Shown: piece by piece, positions 8,014 to 16,321 of the stretch
How the letters are laid out: the number at the start of each line of letters is the position of its first letter
Numbering within the stretch: the stretch's first letter is position 1
Assembly (NCBI GenBank): GCA_900549665.1
Contig: URPH01000001.1
Coordinates: 230,004-294,003, forward strand
Length of the DNA: 64,000 bases
Direction: 5' to 3'
Origin: an uncultured Lachnospiraceae bacterium
Lineage (GTDB): Bacteria; Bacillota; Clostridia; Lachnospirales; Lachnospiraceae
Made by a program: the position numbers and the translations under genes
Notes under the pieces: model-generated
The model's input: the letters and a program-made list of their open reading frames with translations, nothing else
Databases searched by the model: none
Told to the model about the DNA's origin: nothing

Positions 8014-8619
8014 CTATTTCTTCCTGTCAGGATACTTAATGAGATCATAGATGATTCCATACTCACCCAGATCTCTGATTCCCGCCAGTTCCATTCCTAA
8101 ATGCATGTATTTATCGCATTTTGACCTGGCATCTGTATCCAGAACAACCGGCAGATTGTATTTGTTTCCTTCCTCAAAAGCAAGGTTCATCAGCTTTCGC
8201 ATATTGCCCTGCCCCTGATATTCTTCCCGGACACATACAAGACCGACAAAGATACACGGTCTTTTTTCCTTGGCCATCCGGTCGCTTAAAGACGGACCAC
8301 CCTTGGACATTCCATTTAAAAGCCGGATAAGCTCTTTGAGATTCATGGACCGGAAAAAGCCTTTGACTAACTGCATGGCTGCTCCAAATCCCAGCTTATC
8401 CTGTGGAAGCTTGTACGCGATAAAACCCTCCTTTTTTTCTCCGGTCGTATACAAGAAACCGCCCTTTAATGCCATCCTGACATAGCCTTCAATATAAACA
8501 GCTGCGGCTTCTTTGCTCCGGTATGCAGAGACCAGACCGGTTTCATCGCCATAATCATAATATCCGAATGCATGTCCGATCTCTTTGATGATCTGCTCAT
8601 CGAGTTGTTGTACTTTCAT
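8014..8619 (-). CDS. GNAT-family N-acetyltransferase
   Basis: A 201-residue protein with the GNAT acetyl-CoA-binding motif in its second half: FVGLVCVREEYQGQGNMRKLM, where the V-x-x-x-x-Q-x-G-x pattern forms the pyrophosphate loop. LPVVLDTDARSKCDKYMHLGMELAG is the family's C-terminal strand and helix region. It would move an acetyl group from acetyl-CoA to an amine. The acceptor is unknown. It converges on the SDR gene with a 24-base gap. AAGGA lies about ten bases before the ATG. Confidence 0.8.
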   Translation of the reverse strand: MKVQQLDEQIIKEIGHAFGYYDYGDETGLVSAYRSKEAAAVYIEGYVRMALKGGFLYTTGEKKEGFIAYKLPQDKLGFGAAMQLVKGFFRSMNLKELIRLLNGMSKGGPSLSDRMAKEKRPCIFVGLVCVREEYQGQGNMRKLMNLAFEEGNKYNLPVVLDTDARSKCDKYMHLGMELAGIRDLGEYGIIYDLIKYPDRKK

Positions 8620-8714
8620 TTGTTTGATTTTCCTTGTTATGTATGGTTAGTTGTTTCTAACCTTGATGATAGCATACTTTTTGGGAAAAAGAAATAGAGC
8701 AAGTGAAAATGGTT

Positions 8715-9974
8715 TTAAATATAGCATTCATTAAATGCAGGCCGCATATATTCTATCTGACCACGTGAAAGACCATTCTCTTTTGCAAGTCTCTCCCAAT
8801 TATCCCTCACAACTTTCTGTATTTCGCTCACTATCTTTTCCGCAACTTCCCTTTGTATACCAAAACGACTGGCCGTATTCACAGCTAATTCCATTGATAT
8901 ATGATTATCTTCGTCATCTACAAGAAGTGACAGTTCATCGCCATAAGGAACCGGATTTACATCATACAAAGGTGACAGCTCCCAACCGTTTTTACCAAAT
9001 ATAAAGGCATGATTTCTAAGATGATCATCCGTATTGGTAACAGCCATATTAAATACAATTCTTTTCCATAATTCCAACAAATCTGCCTTGGGATTTGAGC
9101 TATATGCCTTAATAAACGAAACAATATCAAGGTAACTCGTCCCGTCTTCTGCCGAAGCACCATCTGTTTTCCCCAATAATGTCATTGCCGAAGCAAAATG
9201 AATCCTTCTTTTTTCATCCCTGTCAAAACGCCTGACAAGAAATGTACTTCCATATTTTGAAAACTTTTCCAGCTTTGATTCCGGAACATTAAGACCACAC
9301 AATCCGGCCAGATCGTGAACGACTTTTTCCCAAGCTCCGGTATCGCTTTCATCATTTTTGGAAGGAAACTTTGCTATCCAAAGTCTTCCTTGCGTATCTA
9401 TTACTGTAGCCTTTGGTCGAGCTCCCCCCAATGATGAACCGGGCTTTATTAATTGGTTAATCCACTGATCCGTGATTCCGGTTTCATCGTTTTCATAATT
9501 TCTGGCTGCTTCCTCCAACGTCCTAAGATATGCCCATGGTGGGACTCCATTTTCCTTATCATCAGAAAGAAATGGTCCATCGACATCAAGCTTAAAACGG
9601 ATTCCTCCCATTCTGGTCTCATCATATACCCCTAGAAGATAATCGCTGTCATATAATTTTCTTGGTTTTCTTCCCTCTTTTCCTGCAATAATCCGTTCTC
9701 TTTTATTCATAAGCACACGTCCCCACCTGTCAGGGGAAGCATCCGCAAATATTCCAAAAATATTTTTCCCGGTTGGAAACTGCCGTCCTGTGAATGGTTG
9801 CAGTTGTGGATCAAGACTAACCTTCATTTTGTTCCTGACAAGCCAGTCGGCATCATATTCAAAAGAATATGTCTCTCCACCTTTGATAACACCTACATAC
9901 AATCTTCCAATCAAGCACGGAACATCTTCGGAAAAATCATCATATACATATATGATTTTTTCATCCATTGCCAT
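8715..9974 (-). CDS. hipA: HipA-type Ser/Thr kinase toxin
   Basis: A 419-residue HipA family kinase. The N-terminal subdomain (about 1-105) is the HipA N1 coupling domain. The P-loop-like segment SSLGGARPKA is at residues 180-189. The ATP-lysine lies in LWIAKFPS, the catalytic loop NTDDHLRN at 314-321, and the metal Asp in SPLYDVNP. All catalytic residues seen in E. coli HipA, which phosphorylates glutamyl-tRNA synthetase and causes growth arrest, are in place, so it should be active. It overlaps the antitoxin stop by one base (TAATG) and has AAGGAGG eight bases upstream. HipA relatives in other systems phosphorylate other targets, so the target here is not known. Confidence 0.9.
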   Translation of the reverse strand: MAMDEKIIYVYDDFSEDVPCLIGRLYVGVIKGGETYSFEYDADWLVRNKMKVSLDPQLQPFTGRQFPTGKNIFGIFADASPDRWGRVLMNKRERIIAGKEGRKPRKLYDSDYLLGVYDETRMGGIRFKLDVDGPFLSDDKENGVPPWAYLRTLEEAARNYENDETGITDQWINQLIKPGSSLGGARPKATVIDTQGRLWIAKFPSKNDESDTGAWEKVVHDLAGLCGLNVPESKLEKFSKYGSTFLVRRFDRDEKRRIHFASAMTLLGKTDGASAEDGTSYLDIVSFIKAYSSNPKADLLELWKRIVFNMAVTNTDDHLRNHAFIFGKNGWELSPLYDVNPVPYGDELSLLVDDEDNHISMELAVNTASRFGIQREVAEKIVSEIQKVVRDNWERLAKENGLSRGQIEYMRPAFNECYI

Positions 9975-10294
9975 TAATTTTTCCTCCTTGTTGCACGTTT
10001 TCTTGTCATAAGATTAAGATCCTGCATCTGTCTGCCCATTTCATCGTCCTTTGCCACAAGAAGCATATCCTTGTCCATACCACCCAGTGCATGCAAAACA
10101 GCAGCATAAATTCCAATAGCAACAGCTGGGCTCCCTGACTCAACCTTCCATAACGATGCTCTGCTGATGCCCGCACGCTCAGCTACCAATTCTGCTGACA
10201 AATCCCTTCTTAATCTGGCCAATTTGATTTGCTCTCCCATTGTTTTTAATATGTCCTCTGTTGCTGGTAATATATTATAAGCTGCTTTTTTCAT
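9974..10294 (-). CDS. hipB: HipB-type XRE-family antitoxin
   Basis: A 106-residue protein with one Cro/C1-type helix-turn-helix at about residues 20-72 (ELVAERAGISRASLWKVESG is the two-helix core). Its basic C-terminal tail (MTRKRATRRKN) is typical of HipB-like regulators, which use a flexible tail and sit first in the operon. HipB represses its own promoter and neutralises HipA. The upstream region has a sigma-70 promoter enclosed by inverted repeats, as expected for autoregulation. GGAG lies eight to nine bases before the ATG. Confidence 0.9.
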   Translation of the reverse strand: MKKAAYNILPATEDILKTMGEQIKLARLRRDLSAELVAERAGISRASLWKVESGSPAVAIGIYAAVLHALGGMDKDMLLVAKDDEMGRQMQDLNLMTRKRATRRKN

Positions 10295-10309
10295 TTATAT
10301 ACGCTCCTT

Positions 10310-10364
10310 TAATGTTTATTATTATATACATTATATTTATTTGTGTCAACAATAGTAAACATTA
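10310..10364 (-). promoter_or_regulatory. hipBA promoter with flanking inverted operator repeats
   Basis: The minus strand has the consensus TTGACA (10344-10349) and TATAAT (10321-10326) with 17-base spacing. An inverted repeat brackets it: TAATGTTTATTATT at 10310-10323 and AATAGTAAACATTA at 10351-10364, which pair with one mismatch. The inner repeat covers the -10 and start site and the outer one lies just upstream of -35. HipB dimers binding both would close the promoter. Confidence 0.8.
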
Positions 10365-10410
10365 CATTAATTTTACACACTTTTAAATAATCATTTTCAA
10401 AATGGCACAA

Positions 10411-10441
10411 GAAAGGCGTCTCGATTTTACTTCGAAACGCC
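10411..10441 (-). terminator. Terminator after hemZ
   Basis: GGCGTCTCGA and its complement (10415-10441) form a stem with one mismatch. On the minus strand it is followed by TTTCTTGT. It lies directly past the hemZ stop at 10458. Confidence 0.6.
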
Positions 10442-10457
10442 ATTAAGAATTTATCTC

Positions 10458-11957
10458 TCAATCTGCAAAAAGTTTCTGCTTCCGTTCAATCATCTCATCA
10501 ATCTTTTCCATATAAAGCTTGACATCTTTCACATTGTCGCACCGCTCGATCCTGCCGTTTCCATACACTCTCTTTGTCACGGTTCCGGCTCCGCAGGCTA
10601 CGATGGTCTGCACCTCCTCCATGATCAGGATATTGTACACTCCATACTTACCGGGCTTGGCATATCCGACATTTTCAAAATTGCCGGACATATTTTTCTG
10701 GCGGTACAGATAATAAGGGTTCATGCCCATAGCCTTTGCACCGGCAGCTGCGATCTCCATGGTTTTATCTGTGTTGTTGAGACAGTCAACGCCATTTTCC
10801 TCGATCCAGGCACGCAGCTTGGAAGCGCGCTTGATGGCAAGCGAGTGTACGGTGAGCGAATCCGGATCCAGCTTCTTTATTTCCTCAATGGTATTGGCCA
10901 CATCCGTTTCGTCCTCTCCGGGAAGTCCTAAGATGATATCCATATTGATATTGGCAAAGCCGATCCTTCTTGCAAGTGCATAGGCATCTTTGACCTGCTC
11001 CACGCTATGCTGTCTTCCGATCAGCTTTAAGGTCTCATCCTTCATAGTCTGCGGGTTGACGGAAATACGGTCAATCCTGTGATCATGCAGTACCTGCAGC
11101 TTTTCCTCTGTGATACTGTCCGCTCTTCCTGCCTCAACTGTAAATTCCAATAGATGCGACAGATCAAAATGCTCCTCCACAAAACCGATGAGTTCATCCA
11201 GCTGCCTAGCAGAAAGTGTTGTCGGCGTGCCTCCGCCAATATAAACCGTATCCAGTGTCTTGTCCTTAAAAGCTTCTTTTACATATAAAAGTTCTTTTTT
11301 CAGGCATTCCATATAGTGTCCGACTTCTTTTTCAAATGCGCAGATGGGGTTGGAGGTAAACGAGCAGTACAGACATCTGGTCGGGCAAAACGGTATCCCA
11401 ATGTACAGACTGTAACCCTCTTTGGTATGAAGAGGTGAAAGCAGCTCCCTTTCCCGGTGCGCAATATCCAGTGCCAGCTCTGTTTTTTCGTCAGATACAA
11501 AATGATTGTCCTTCATAAAAGCACGGATATCATCATCTGTCTTTCCCTCATCCAGCATCGTCATGGCAATCTTGGTCGGACGTATTCCGGTCAGATTTCC
11601 CCACGGCAATACCTTCTGATGAATGTCACAAAGACTCAGATATAAAAACTGTTTGAATTTATTTTTATCTTCTTTTTCAAGTAAGCCATTGCTAACTTTA
11701 AAATCGTACGGTGCAACGGCTGTATAGCAATGTGTCAGCCCGTTTTTTTCATCTTCGTATACAAGCTGCGCCGGCTGTGATGTCAGGGACAGATAAAAAG
11801 TCACCGGCTGTGCATTGAGGATATGCTCCACCAGCCCTCCTTCACCTTTTTCGGTATCCGGTGAAAGCACCTTTACATTTTCTTCCGGATAAAATGCCTT
11901 GATCAATGAATGTATATCATATTCCAAATGTGGAACATCTACTTTTACTACCAACAT
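10458..11957 (-). CDS. hemZ: HemZ-type coproporphyrinogen III dehydrogenase-like radical SAM protein
   Basis: A 499-residue radical SAM protein. The iron-sulfur cluster cysteines 191, 195 and 198 are in FCPTRCLYCSF, followed by the SAM-binding YIGGGTPTTL. An N-terminal extension of about 170 residues before the radical SAM core, and a C-terminal HemN-like tail, are characteristic of HemZ in Clostridia and Bacillus. HemN relatives oxidatively decarboxylate coproporphyrinogen III. HemZ activity is less well proven, and no other haem genes are in the window, so another substrate is possible. It is the last of the rel, hydrolase, hemZ series, an order common in Clostridia. CAGGAGAG precedes the ATG. 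Confidence 0.85.
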   Translation of the reverse strand: MLVVKVDVPHLEYDIHSLIKAFYPEENVKVLSPDTEKGEGGLVEHILNAQPVTFYLSLTSQPAQLVYEDEKNGLTHCYTAVAPYDFKVSNGLLEKEDKNKFKQFLYLSLCDIHQKVLPWGNLTGIRPTKIAMTMLDEGKTDDDIRAFMKDNHFVSDEKTELALDIAHRERELLSPLHTKEGYSLYIGIPFCPTRCLYCSFTSNPICAFEKEVGHYMECLKKELLYVKEAFKDKTLDTVYIGGGTPTTLSARQLDELIGFVEEHFDLSHLLEFTVEAGRADSITEEKLQVLHDHRIDRISVNPQTMKDETLKLIGRQHSVEQVKDAYALARRIGFANINMDIILGLPGEDETDVANTIEEIKKLDPDSLTVHSLAIKRASKLRAWIEENGVDCLNNTDKTMEIAAAGAKAMGMNPYYLYRQKNMSGNFENVGYAKPGKYGVYNILIMEEVQTIVACGAGTVTKRVYGNGRIERCDNVKDVKLYMEKIDEMIERKQKLFAD

Positions 11958-12126
11958 ACTGTACTCTCCTGCTGCCTGTCGGCTGCTTTTTTTCTAATCT
12001 AAATTTTACGGTTGGTCATAACCGCTATAATTATAAAACTGCTTTTCATTCCAAAAACACCATGCTTATAAAACCAATTTCATCCCAGAACAACTTTGGG
12101 TTCAGCTCCACTGTCCTATCCGAAAT

Positions 12127-12750
12127 TTACACGCAGTAATTATTCTCCTTCTCATATCCGATCGTCGTCATACCGCCATGTCCGGGATACACCTTTGTAT
12201 CATCGGGAAGCACAAACAGCTTTTCACGCACACTCCGGACGATCTCTGACATGGATCCCCCCGGAAAATCAGTCCGTCCGACCGATTCCTCAAACAGGGT
12301 ATCCCCGGAAAGCAGAATACCGTCTTCTTTAAAATAAAAACAACATCCGCCCCTGGTATGTCCCGGTGTCGCAATGACCTCAAATGTCATTCCGGCTTCA
12401 TGTATAATATCCCCATCCCTGAAAAATCCATCAGCCTCTACGGTAAACGATGCTCCGAAATCACTTGATAAATTATATGACGGATTTTCCAGCACTTCCT
12501 TTTCCACATCCAGAGCATATACCCTGGCACCGGAAAGTCTGCGCAGTTCATTACAGCCTCCGATATGGTCAAAATGCCCGTGTGTCAGATAAATGGCTGC
12601 CACCTTAAGTCCTGCCTCCGTCAGCTTATTATAAATATAATCGCCTCTGTCACCGGGATCAAAAAATATGACATCCTTACTGCCCTCCTCATAAACAAAA
12701 TAACAGTTGGTCGCACAGGCGCTTAAAATAAATTTTCCAATCTTTAACAT
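12127..12750 (-). CDS. Metallo-beta-lactamase-fold hydrolase (glyoxalase II-like)
   Basis: A 207-residue MBL-fold protein. The binuclear metal site is complete: THGHFDH with His57, His59, Asp61 and His62, the third His in TPGHTRGG, the bridging Asp in LLSGDTLF, and the last His in VYPGHG. It resembles the YcbL group of small glyoxalase II-like thiolesterases, which hydrolyse S-acyl-thiol conjugates in the cytosol. The substrate is not certain. It lies between rel and hemZ, and its leader contains the ten-copy 15-bp repeat at 12773-12915. AAGGAAG precedes the ATG. Confidence 0.88.
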   Translation of the reverse strand: MLKIGKFILSACATNCYFVYEEGSKDVIFFDPGDRGDYIYNKLTEAGLKVAAIYLTHGHFDHIGGCNELRRLSGARVYALDVEKEVLENPSYNLSSDFGASFTVEADGFFRDGDIIHEAGMTFEVIATPGHTRGGCCFYFKEDGILLSGDTLFEESVGRTDFPGGSMSEIVRSVREKLFVLPDDTKVYPGHGGMTTIGYEKENNYCV

Positions 12751-12772
12751 GTTTTTTCTTCCTTCTTTAATT

Positions 12773-12915
12773 TCTATAATCTATCTTTATACAATTCTTT
12801 TTTATACAATTCTTCTCTATACAATCTATCTCATTACAATCATTTATGCACAATTATTCTCTGTACAAATTCTTATCTATACGATCTTTCTTTATACAAC
12901 CATTTTTTACACAGC
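12773..12915. repeat. Degenerate 15-bp tandem repeat, about ten units
   Basis: A core resembling TATACAAT recurs with near-constant spacing. The ACAA element falls at 12791, 12806, 12821, 12836, 12850, 12865, 12881, 12896 and 12911, with a weaker copy at 12776, giving intervals of 15, 15, 15, 14, 15, 16, 15 and 15. The unit is approximately TATACAATCTTTCTT on the plus strand. It fills the gap between the rel terminator and the start of the hydrolase gene. Function is unknown. Confidence 0.8.
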
Positions 12916-12939
12916 CAATTTTCCCACCACATACAACAA

Positions 12940-12961
12940 ACGGGGTGTTGCTATCACCCCG
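12940..12961 (-). terminator. Hairpin overlapping the rel stop codon
   Basis: ACGGGGTG and CACCCCGT form an eight-base-pair stem whose loop and arm include the rel stop codon (12954-12956). On the minus strand it is followed by TTGTTGT. This is a probable terminator with a poor U-tract, so some readthrough into the hydrolase gene is likely. Confidence 0.55.
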
Positions 12962-15281
12962 TCGTTCTTTCAATATCCATTACACTTTCAACATTTCTAA
13001 GCTTTTCAATCGTATGATTCAGTTCCTCACGGCTGCCAATGTAAAAGGATGCCGCCATAGTCGCAATTCCCTGCTTGCTCGTCTTGGTATTCATACTCAT
13101 GATATCAATATTTTTTTCGGTAAGCGCTCTGGAAATATCTGCTAAAAGTCCATTCCTGTTGTGCGCATAGATCACGATCTCAGCCAGGTATTTGCTGCTT
13201 TCTTCGCTTCCCGCCTGCCATTCGGCATCGATCAGACGACCACGCTCAATCTCCGGAAGATTGATAATATTGACACAGTCTGTCCTGTGGATCGATACAC
13301 CTCGTCCTCTGGTAACAAAACCGATGATCTCATCTCCGGGTACCGGCGAACAGCACTTGGAAAAACGGACCGCCACATCATCTACACCTCTTACGACAAT
13401 GCCGCTCTGAGCCTTGCCCTTTGGAAGCATCATCTGATAAGCATCGCGTTTGGTCTCAATTTCCTTTAAGACCTCTGCATCCGTTATTTCCACCGGATGA
13501 TCCTTATCATACAGTTCTTTCATCTTGTTGGCAATCTGACCTTCTTTGAGTGCTCCGTGACCAATTGCAGCCAATACGGATTCCCAATCTTTAAAACCGT
13601 ATTTGCGCATCACAGCTTCCATATAATCGGGTCTTAACAGATTGACCGGATCCAGACTTCTGGATTTGCAGTATGATAAGAGCAGTTCCTTGCCTTTTAC
13701 AATATTTTCATCTTTAAATTCATTTTTAAACCACTGGTTGATCTTATTTTTGGCCTGAGTGGATTTGACCAGCGAAAGCCAGTCGCGGCTGGGTCCCGGG
13801 GAATTGTTGCTTGTCACGACCTCGACCTTGTCACCGTTTTGCAGCACATAATCAAAATTGACAATATTGCCGTTGACCCTGGCTCCTACCATCTTATTGC
13901 CGACAGCGGAATGAATGCTGTAAGCAAAATCAATTGGTGTAGAACCGGCCGGCAGGTTTTTGACATCTCCATTGGGAGTAAAGCAATATACATTGTCAGC
14001 GAACAGATCCAGATCGCTCTTTAAAAGCGTCATAAACTCTTTGTTGTCATCCGTATCTCTCTGCCATTCCAAAATCTGGCGCAGCCATGAAAGCTTTTCT
14101 TCCTCGCCTGAGGATATCTTTTTGCCATCGGAGGCCTCTTTGTATTTCCAGTGTGCTGCGATACCGTATTCAGCAGTACGGTGCATATCGTAGGTACGAA
14201 TCTGAATTTCAAAGGGCTGTCCGGCCGAGCCGATCAACGTCGTATGCAGCGACTGATACATATTGGCCTTTGGCATTGCAATATAATCCTTGAATCGTCC
14301 GGGAATGGGCTTGTAAATCTCATGAATGACACCAAGAGCCGCATAACAGTCCTTGACGGTATCCACAATAATACGGACCGCAAACAGATCATAAATCTGA
14401 TCCAACGATTTATGCTGGTTTTTCATTTTTTTGTAAATACTGAAAAAGTGTTTGACACGACCGTCAATTTTGGCCTTGATACCGGCATTGGCGATGTGTT
14501 CACTGACTTCATCTACTATATTTTGTACATATTTTTCACGTTCACTACGACGAATGGCAATCTTGTCAACCAGATCATAATATACTTCCGGTTCCAGATA
14601 CTTGAGCGAAAGATCATCCAGCTCGACCTTGACCTTGGATATACCAAGCCTCTGTGCGATCGGTGAATAAATATCCAGCGTCTCACGCGCTTTTTCCTGC
14701 TGTTTTTCGGGAGTCATGTGATCAAGAGTACGCATATTGTGCAGTCTGTCGGCAAGCTTGATCAGGATAACACGGATATCCTTTGCCATGGCTAAAAACA
14801 TCTTTCTCAGATTTTCGGCCTGTAATTCCAGCTTGTCGCCATCATACTGCAGGCGGCTTAACTTTGTCACACCATCTACCAACAGGGCAACATCATCGCC
14901 AAACTGCTCTCTGATCTCTTCTGTCGTAAAAATCGTATCCTCAACGACATCATGTAAAAGACCGGCAGCAATCGTTTCCTTGTCCATTTCAAGATCCGCA
15001 AGGATAATCGCCACACAAAGAGGATGGATAATATAAGGCTCGCCGGATTTGCGCACCTGATTCCTATGGGCATCATCTGCAAGGCGGTATGCTTTTTCGA
15101 TCAGACTGATATCATCACTGGGATGATATTTGCGCACACGCACGATCAGATCCTTGTAAAGCTCCTCCGGACTGGTATACTCCTCAATGGATTCAATACG
15201 TCCGTCATCCAGTACAAGCTCTGTTTTCCTTGCCTTTTTTTCATTGTTTAAAATGTGATCCTGCAGAATACTTTCAGCCAT
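12954..15281 (-). CDS. rel: Bifunctional (p)ppGpp synthetase/hydrolase
   Basis: A 775-residue long RSH enzyme. The order is an HD hydrolase domain (about 50-200, with HPLCVAIIL and LLHDVVEDT), the RelA/SpoT synthetase domain (about 255-365, with RFKDYIAMPK and YQSLHTT), a TGS domain, a zinc-finger-like segment (FSKCCSPVPGDEI) and a C-terminal ACT domain. Both catalytic domains keep their signature residues, so it should make and degrade (p)ppGpp on the ribosome. The frame can start at GTG 15290, but the ATG at 15281 has GAGGAAG eight bases upstream. DegV is upstream and the MBL hydrolase and hemZ downstream, all on the same strand. Confidence 0.95.
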   Translation of the reverse strand: MAESILQDHILNNEKKARKTELVLDDGRIESIEEYTSPEELYKDLIVRVRKYHPSDDISLIEKAYRLADDAHRNQVRKSGEPYIIHPLCVAIILADLEMDKETIAAGLLHDVVEDTIFTTEEIREQFGDDVALLVDGVTKLSRLQYDGDKLELQAENLRKMFLAMAKDIRVILIKLADRLHNMRTLDHMTPEKQQEKARETLDIYSPIAQRLGISKVKVELDDLSLKYLEPEVYYDLVDKIAIRRSEREKYVQNIVDEVSEHIANAGIKAKIDGRVKHFFSIYKKMKNQHKSLDQIYDLFAVRIIVDTVKDCYAALGVIHEIYKPIPGRFKDYIAMPKANMYQSLHTTLIGSAGQPFEIQIRTYDMHRTAEYGIAAHWKYKEASDGKKISSGEEEKLSWLRQILEWQRDTDDNKEFMTLLKSDLDLFADNVYCFTPNGDVKNLPAGSTPIDFAYSIHSAVGNKMVGARVNGNIVNFDYVLQNGDKVEVVTSNNSPGPSRDWLSLVKSTQAKNKINQWFKNEFKDENIVKGKELLLSYCKSRSLDPVNLLRPDYMEAVMRKYGFKDWESVLAAIGHGALKEGQIANKMKELYDKDHPVEITDAEVLKEIETKRDAYQMMLPKGKAQSGIVVRGVDDVAVRFSKCCSPVPGDEIIGFVTRGRGVSIHRTDCVNIINLPEIERGRLIDAEWQAGSEESSKYLAEIVIYAHNRNGLLADISRALTEKNIDIMSMNTKTSKQGIATMAASFYIGSREELNHTIEKLRNVESVMDIERTTG

Positions 15282-15367
15282 AGTCTTCACTTCCTCGGTC
15301 AGTCTTACATTCGTTGTAAAAATAATTATAATGGTATTTTACATATTCGTCAATTTACGACGTGCGG

Positions 15368-16267
15368 CTATTGCGGCTTATATCCATCATTTTCAAATGC
15401 TTCTTTGACATGGAAAGCAATTGCCACAGTTTTGGGACCTGCATTGGCTGCAACTGCGGCTCCGATCGGATAATAGCCTTCCGGTTCATATCCTGTAATA
15501 TCTTTCATCAGTTCTACGGTTGCTTTTACAGCCGACGGCTCATTGCCATAAATAATGCTGTATGGTGTACCGGGCTCCATATCGGCTATGGTAAGCTCTA
15601 CCATTCGCGGAATGATTTTGACCTCTCCGCGTACCTTGGCTCCGGTTGTCAGCTGATTGTGATAGATTTTCATGATCGGCTTTAAATTCAGCCTGTCTCC
15701 CACAAATGCGGCTGCCGAAGGGATACGACCGCTTTTACCGGCATATTTTAATGTATACATTCCAAAATAGACCTTCCGCCTGGGAAGCTCGTAGGTCAGA
15801 TAATCGAGGATCTCCTGAAGTGTTTTTCCGTTTTTCAACATTCGCGCTGCTTCTACAACCGGCTGTCCGTACTGTGCCGAATATCCCATGCCGTCATAAT
15901 TGTAAAAACGGATCTTACCCTGATATTCCGGATATTCCTCAAAAAACAGATCCTTTGCCATCAAGGAATTGGCAAACGTAGAGCTTCCCTGCGAATTGAT
16001 CAGCACTAAGATCACATCCGTATATCCTGCCTTTGCCTGCTCTAAATAAAATTCCTGAAATTCATAAGGTGTGATCTGCGAAGTCTTTGGGATCTCATCA
16101 TGCTCCGTCATCAGCTCATAAAAGCCTTCCGGTGTAAAATCCTTGCGGCTTATATAAGATTTATCACCTATTACAACCGTAAACGGCAATATACGGATTC
16201 CAAGTTCCTTTTCCACATCCTCCGGTATATCGCTTGCCGAGTCTGTAACAATCAAAATTTTCTGCAT
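15368..16267 (-). CDS. DegV family fatty-acid-binding protein
   Basis: A 299-residue DegV protein. It begins with the diagnostic ILIVTDSASDIPEDV and has the lipid-contact motif TSQITPYEFQEFY and the helix VEAARMLKNGKTLQEIL. DegV/FakB proteins hold a fatty acid in a deep pocket and hand it to the FakA kinase for phosphorylation, feeding phospholipid synthesis. A FakB role is inferred from the family. No fakA is in the window. It precedes rel by a gap of about 85 bases. AGGAGGCAGCAG lies before the ATG. Confidence 0.9.
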   Translation of the reverse strand: MQKILIVTDSASDIPEDVEKELGIRILPFTVVIGDKSYISRKDFTPEGFYELMTEHDEIPKTSQITPYEFQEFYLEQAKAGYTDVILVLINSQGSSTFANSLMAKDLFFEEYPEYQGKIRFYNYDGMGYSAQYGQPVVEAARMLKNGKTLQEILDYLTYELPRRKVYFGMYTLKYAGKSGRIPSAAAFVGDRLNLKPIMKIYHNQLTTGAKVRGEVKIIPRMVELTIADMEPGTPYSIIYGNEPSAVKATVELMKDITGYEPEGYYPIGAAVAANAGPKTVAIAFHVKEAFENDGYKPQ

Positions 16268-16321
16268 CTGCTGCCTCCTGCTTTTTTATAAAGTCCGTCT
16301 GCATTTTCTACTCTTTTTTGC

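Noticed and set aside
12707..13000. A 97-codon plus-strand frame whose product repeats a short Ile/Leu/Tyr/Thr-rich pattern
   Set aside because: The pattern comes from the 15-bp repeat read in frame. Its start lies inside the MBL hydrolase gene, its end runs into rel, and no ribosome site is seen.
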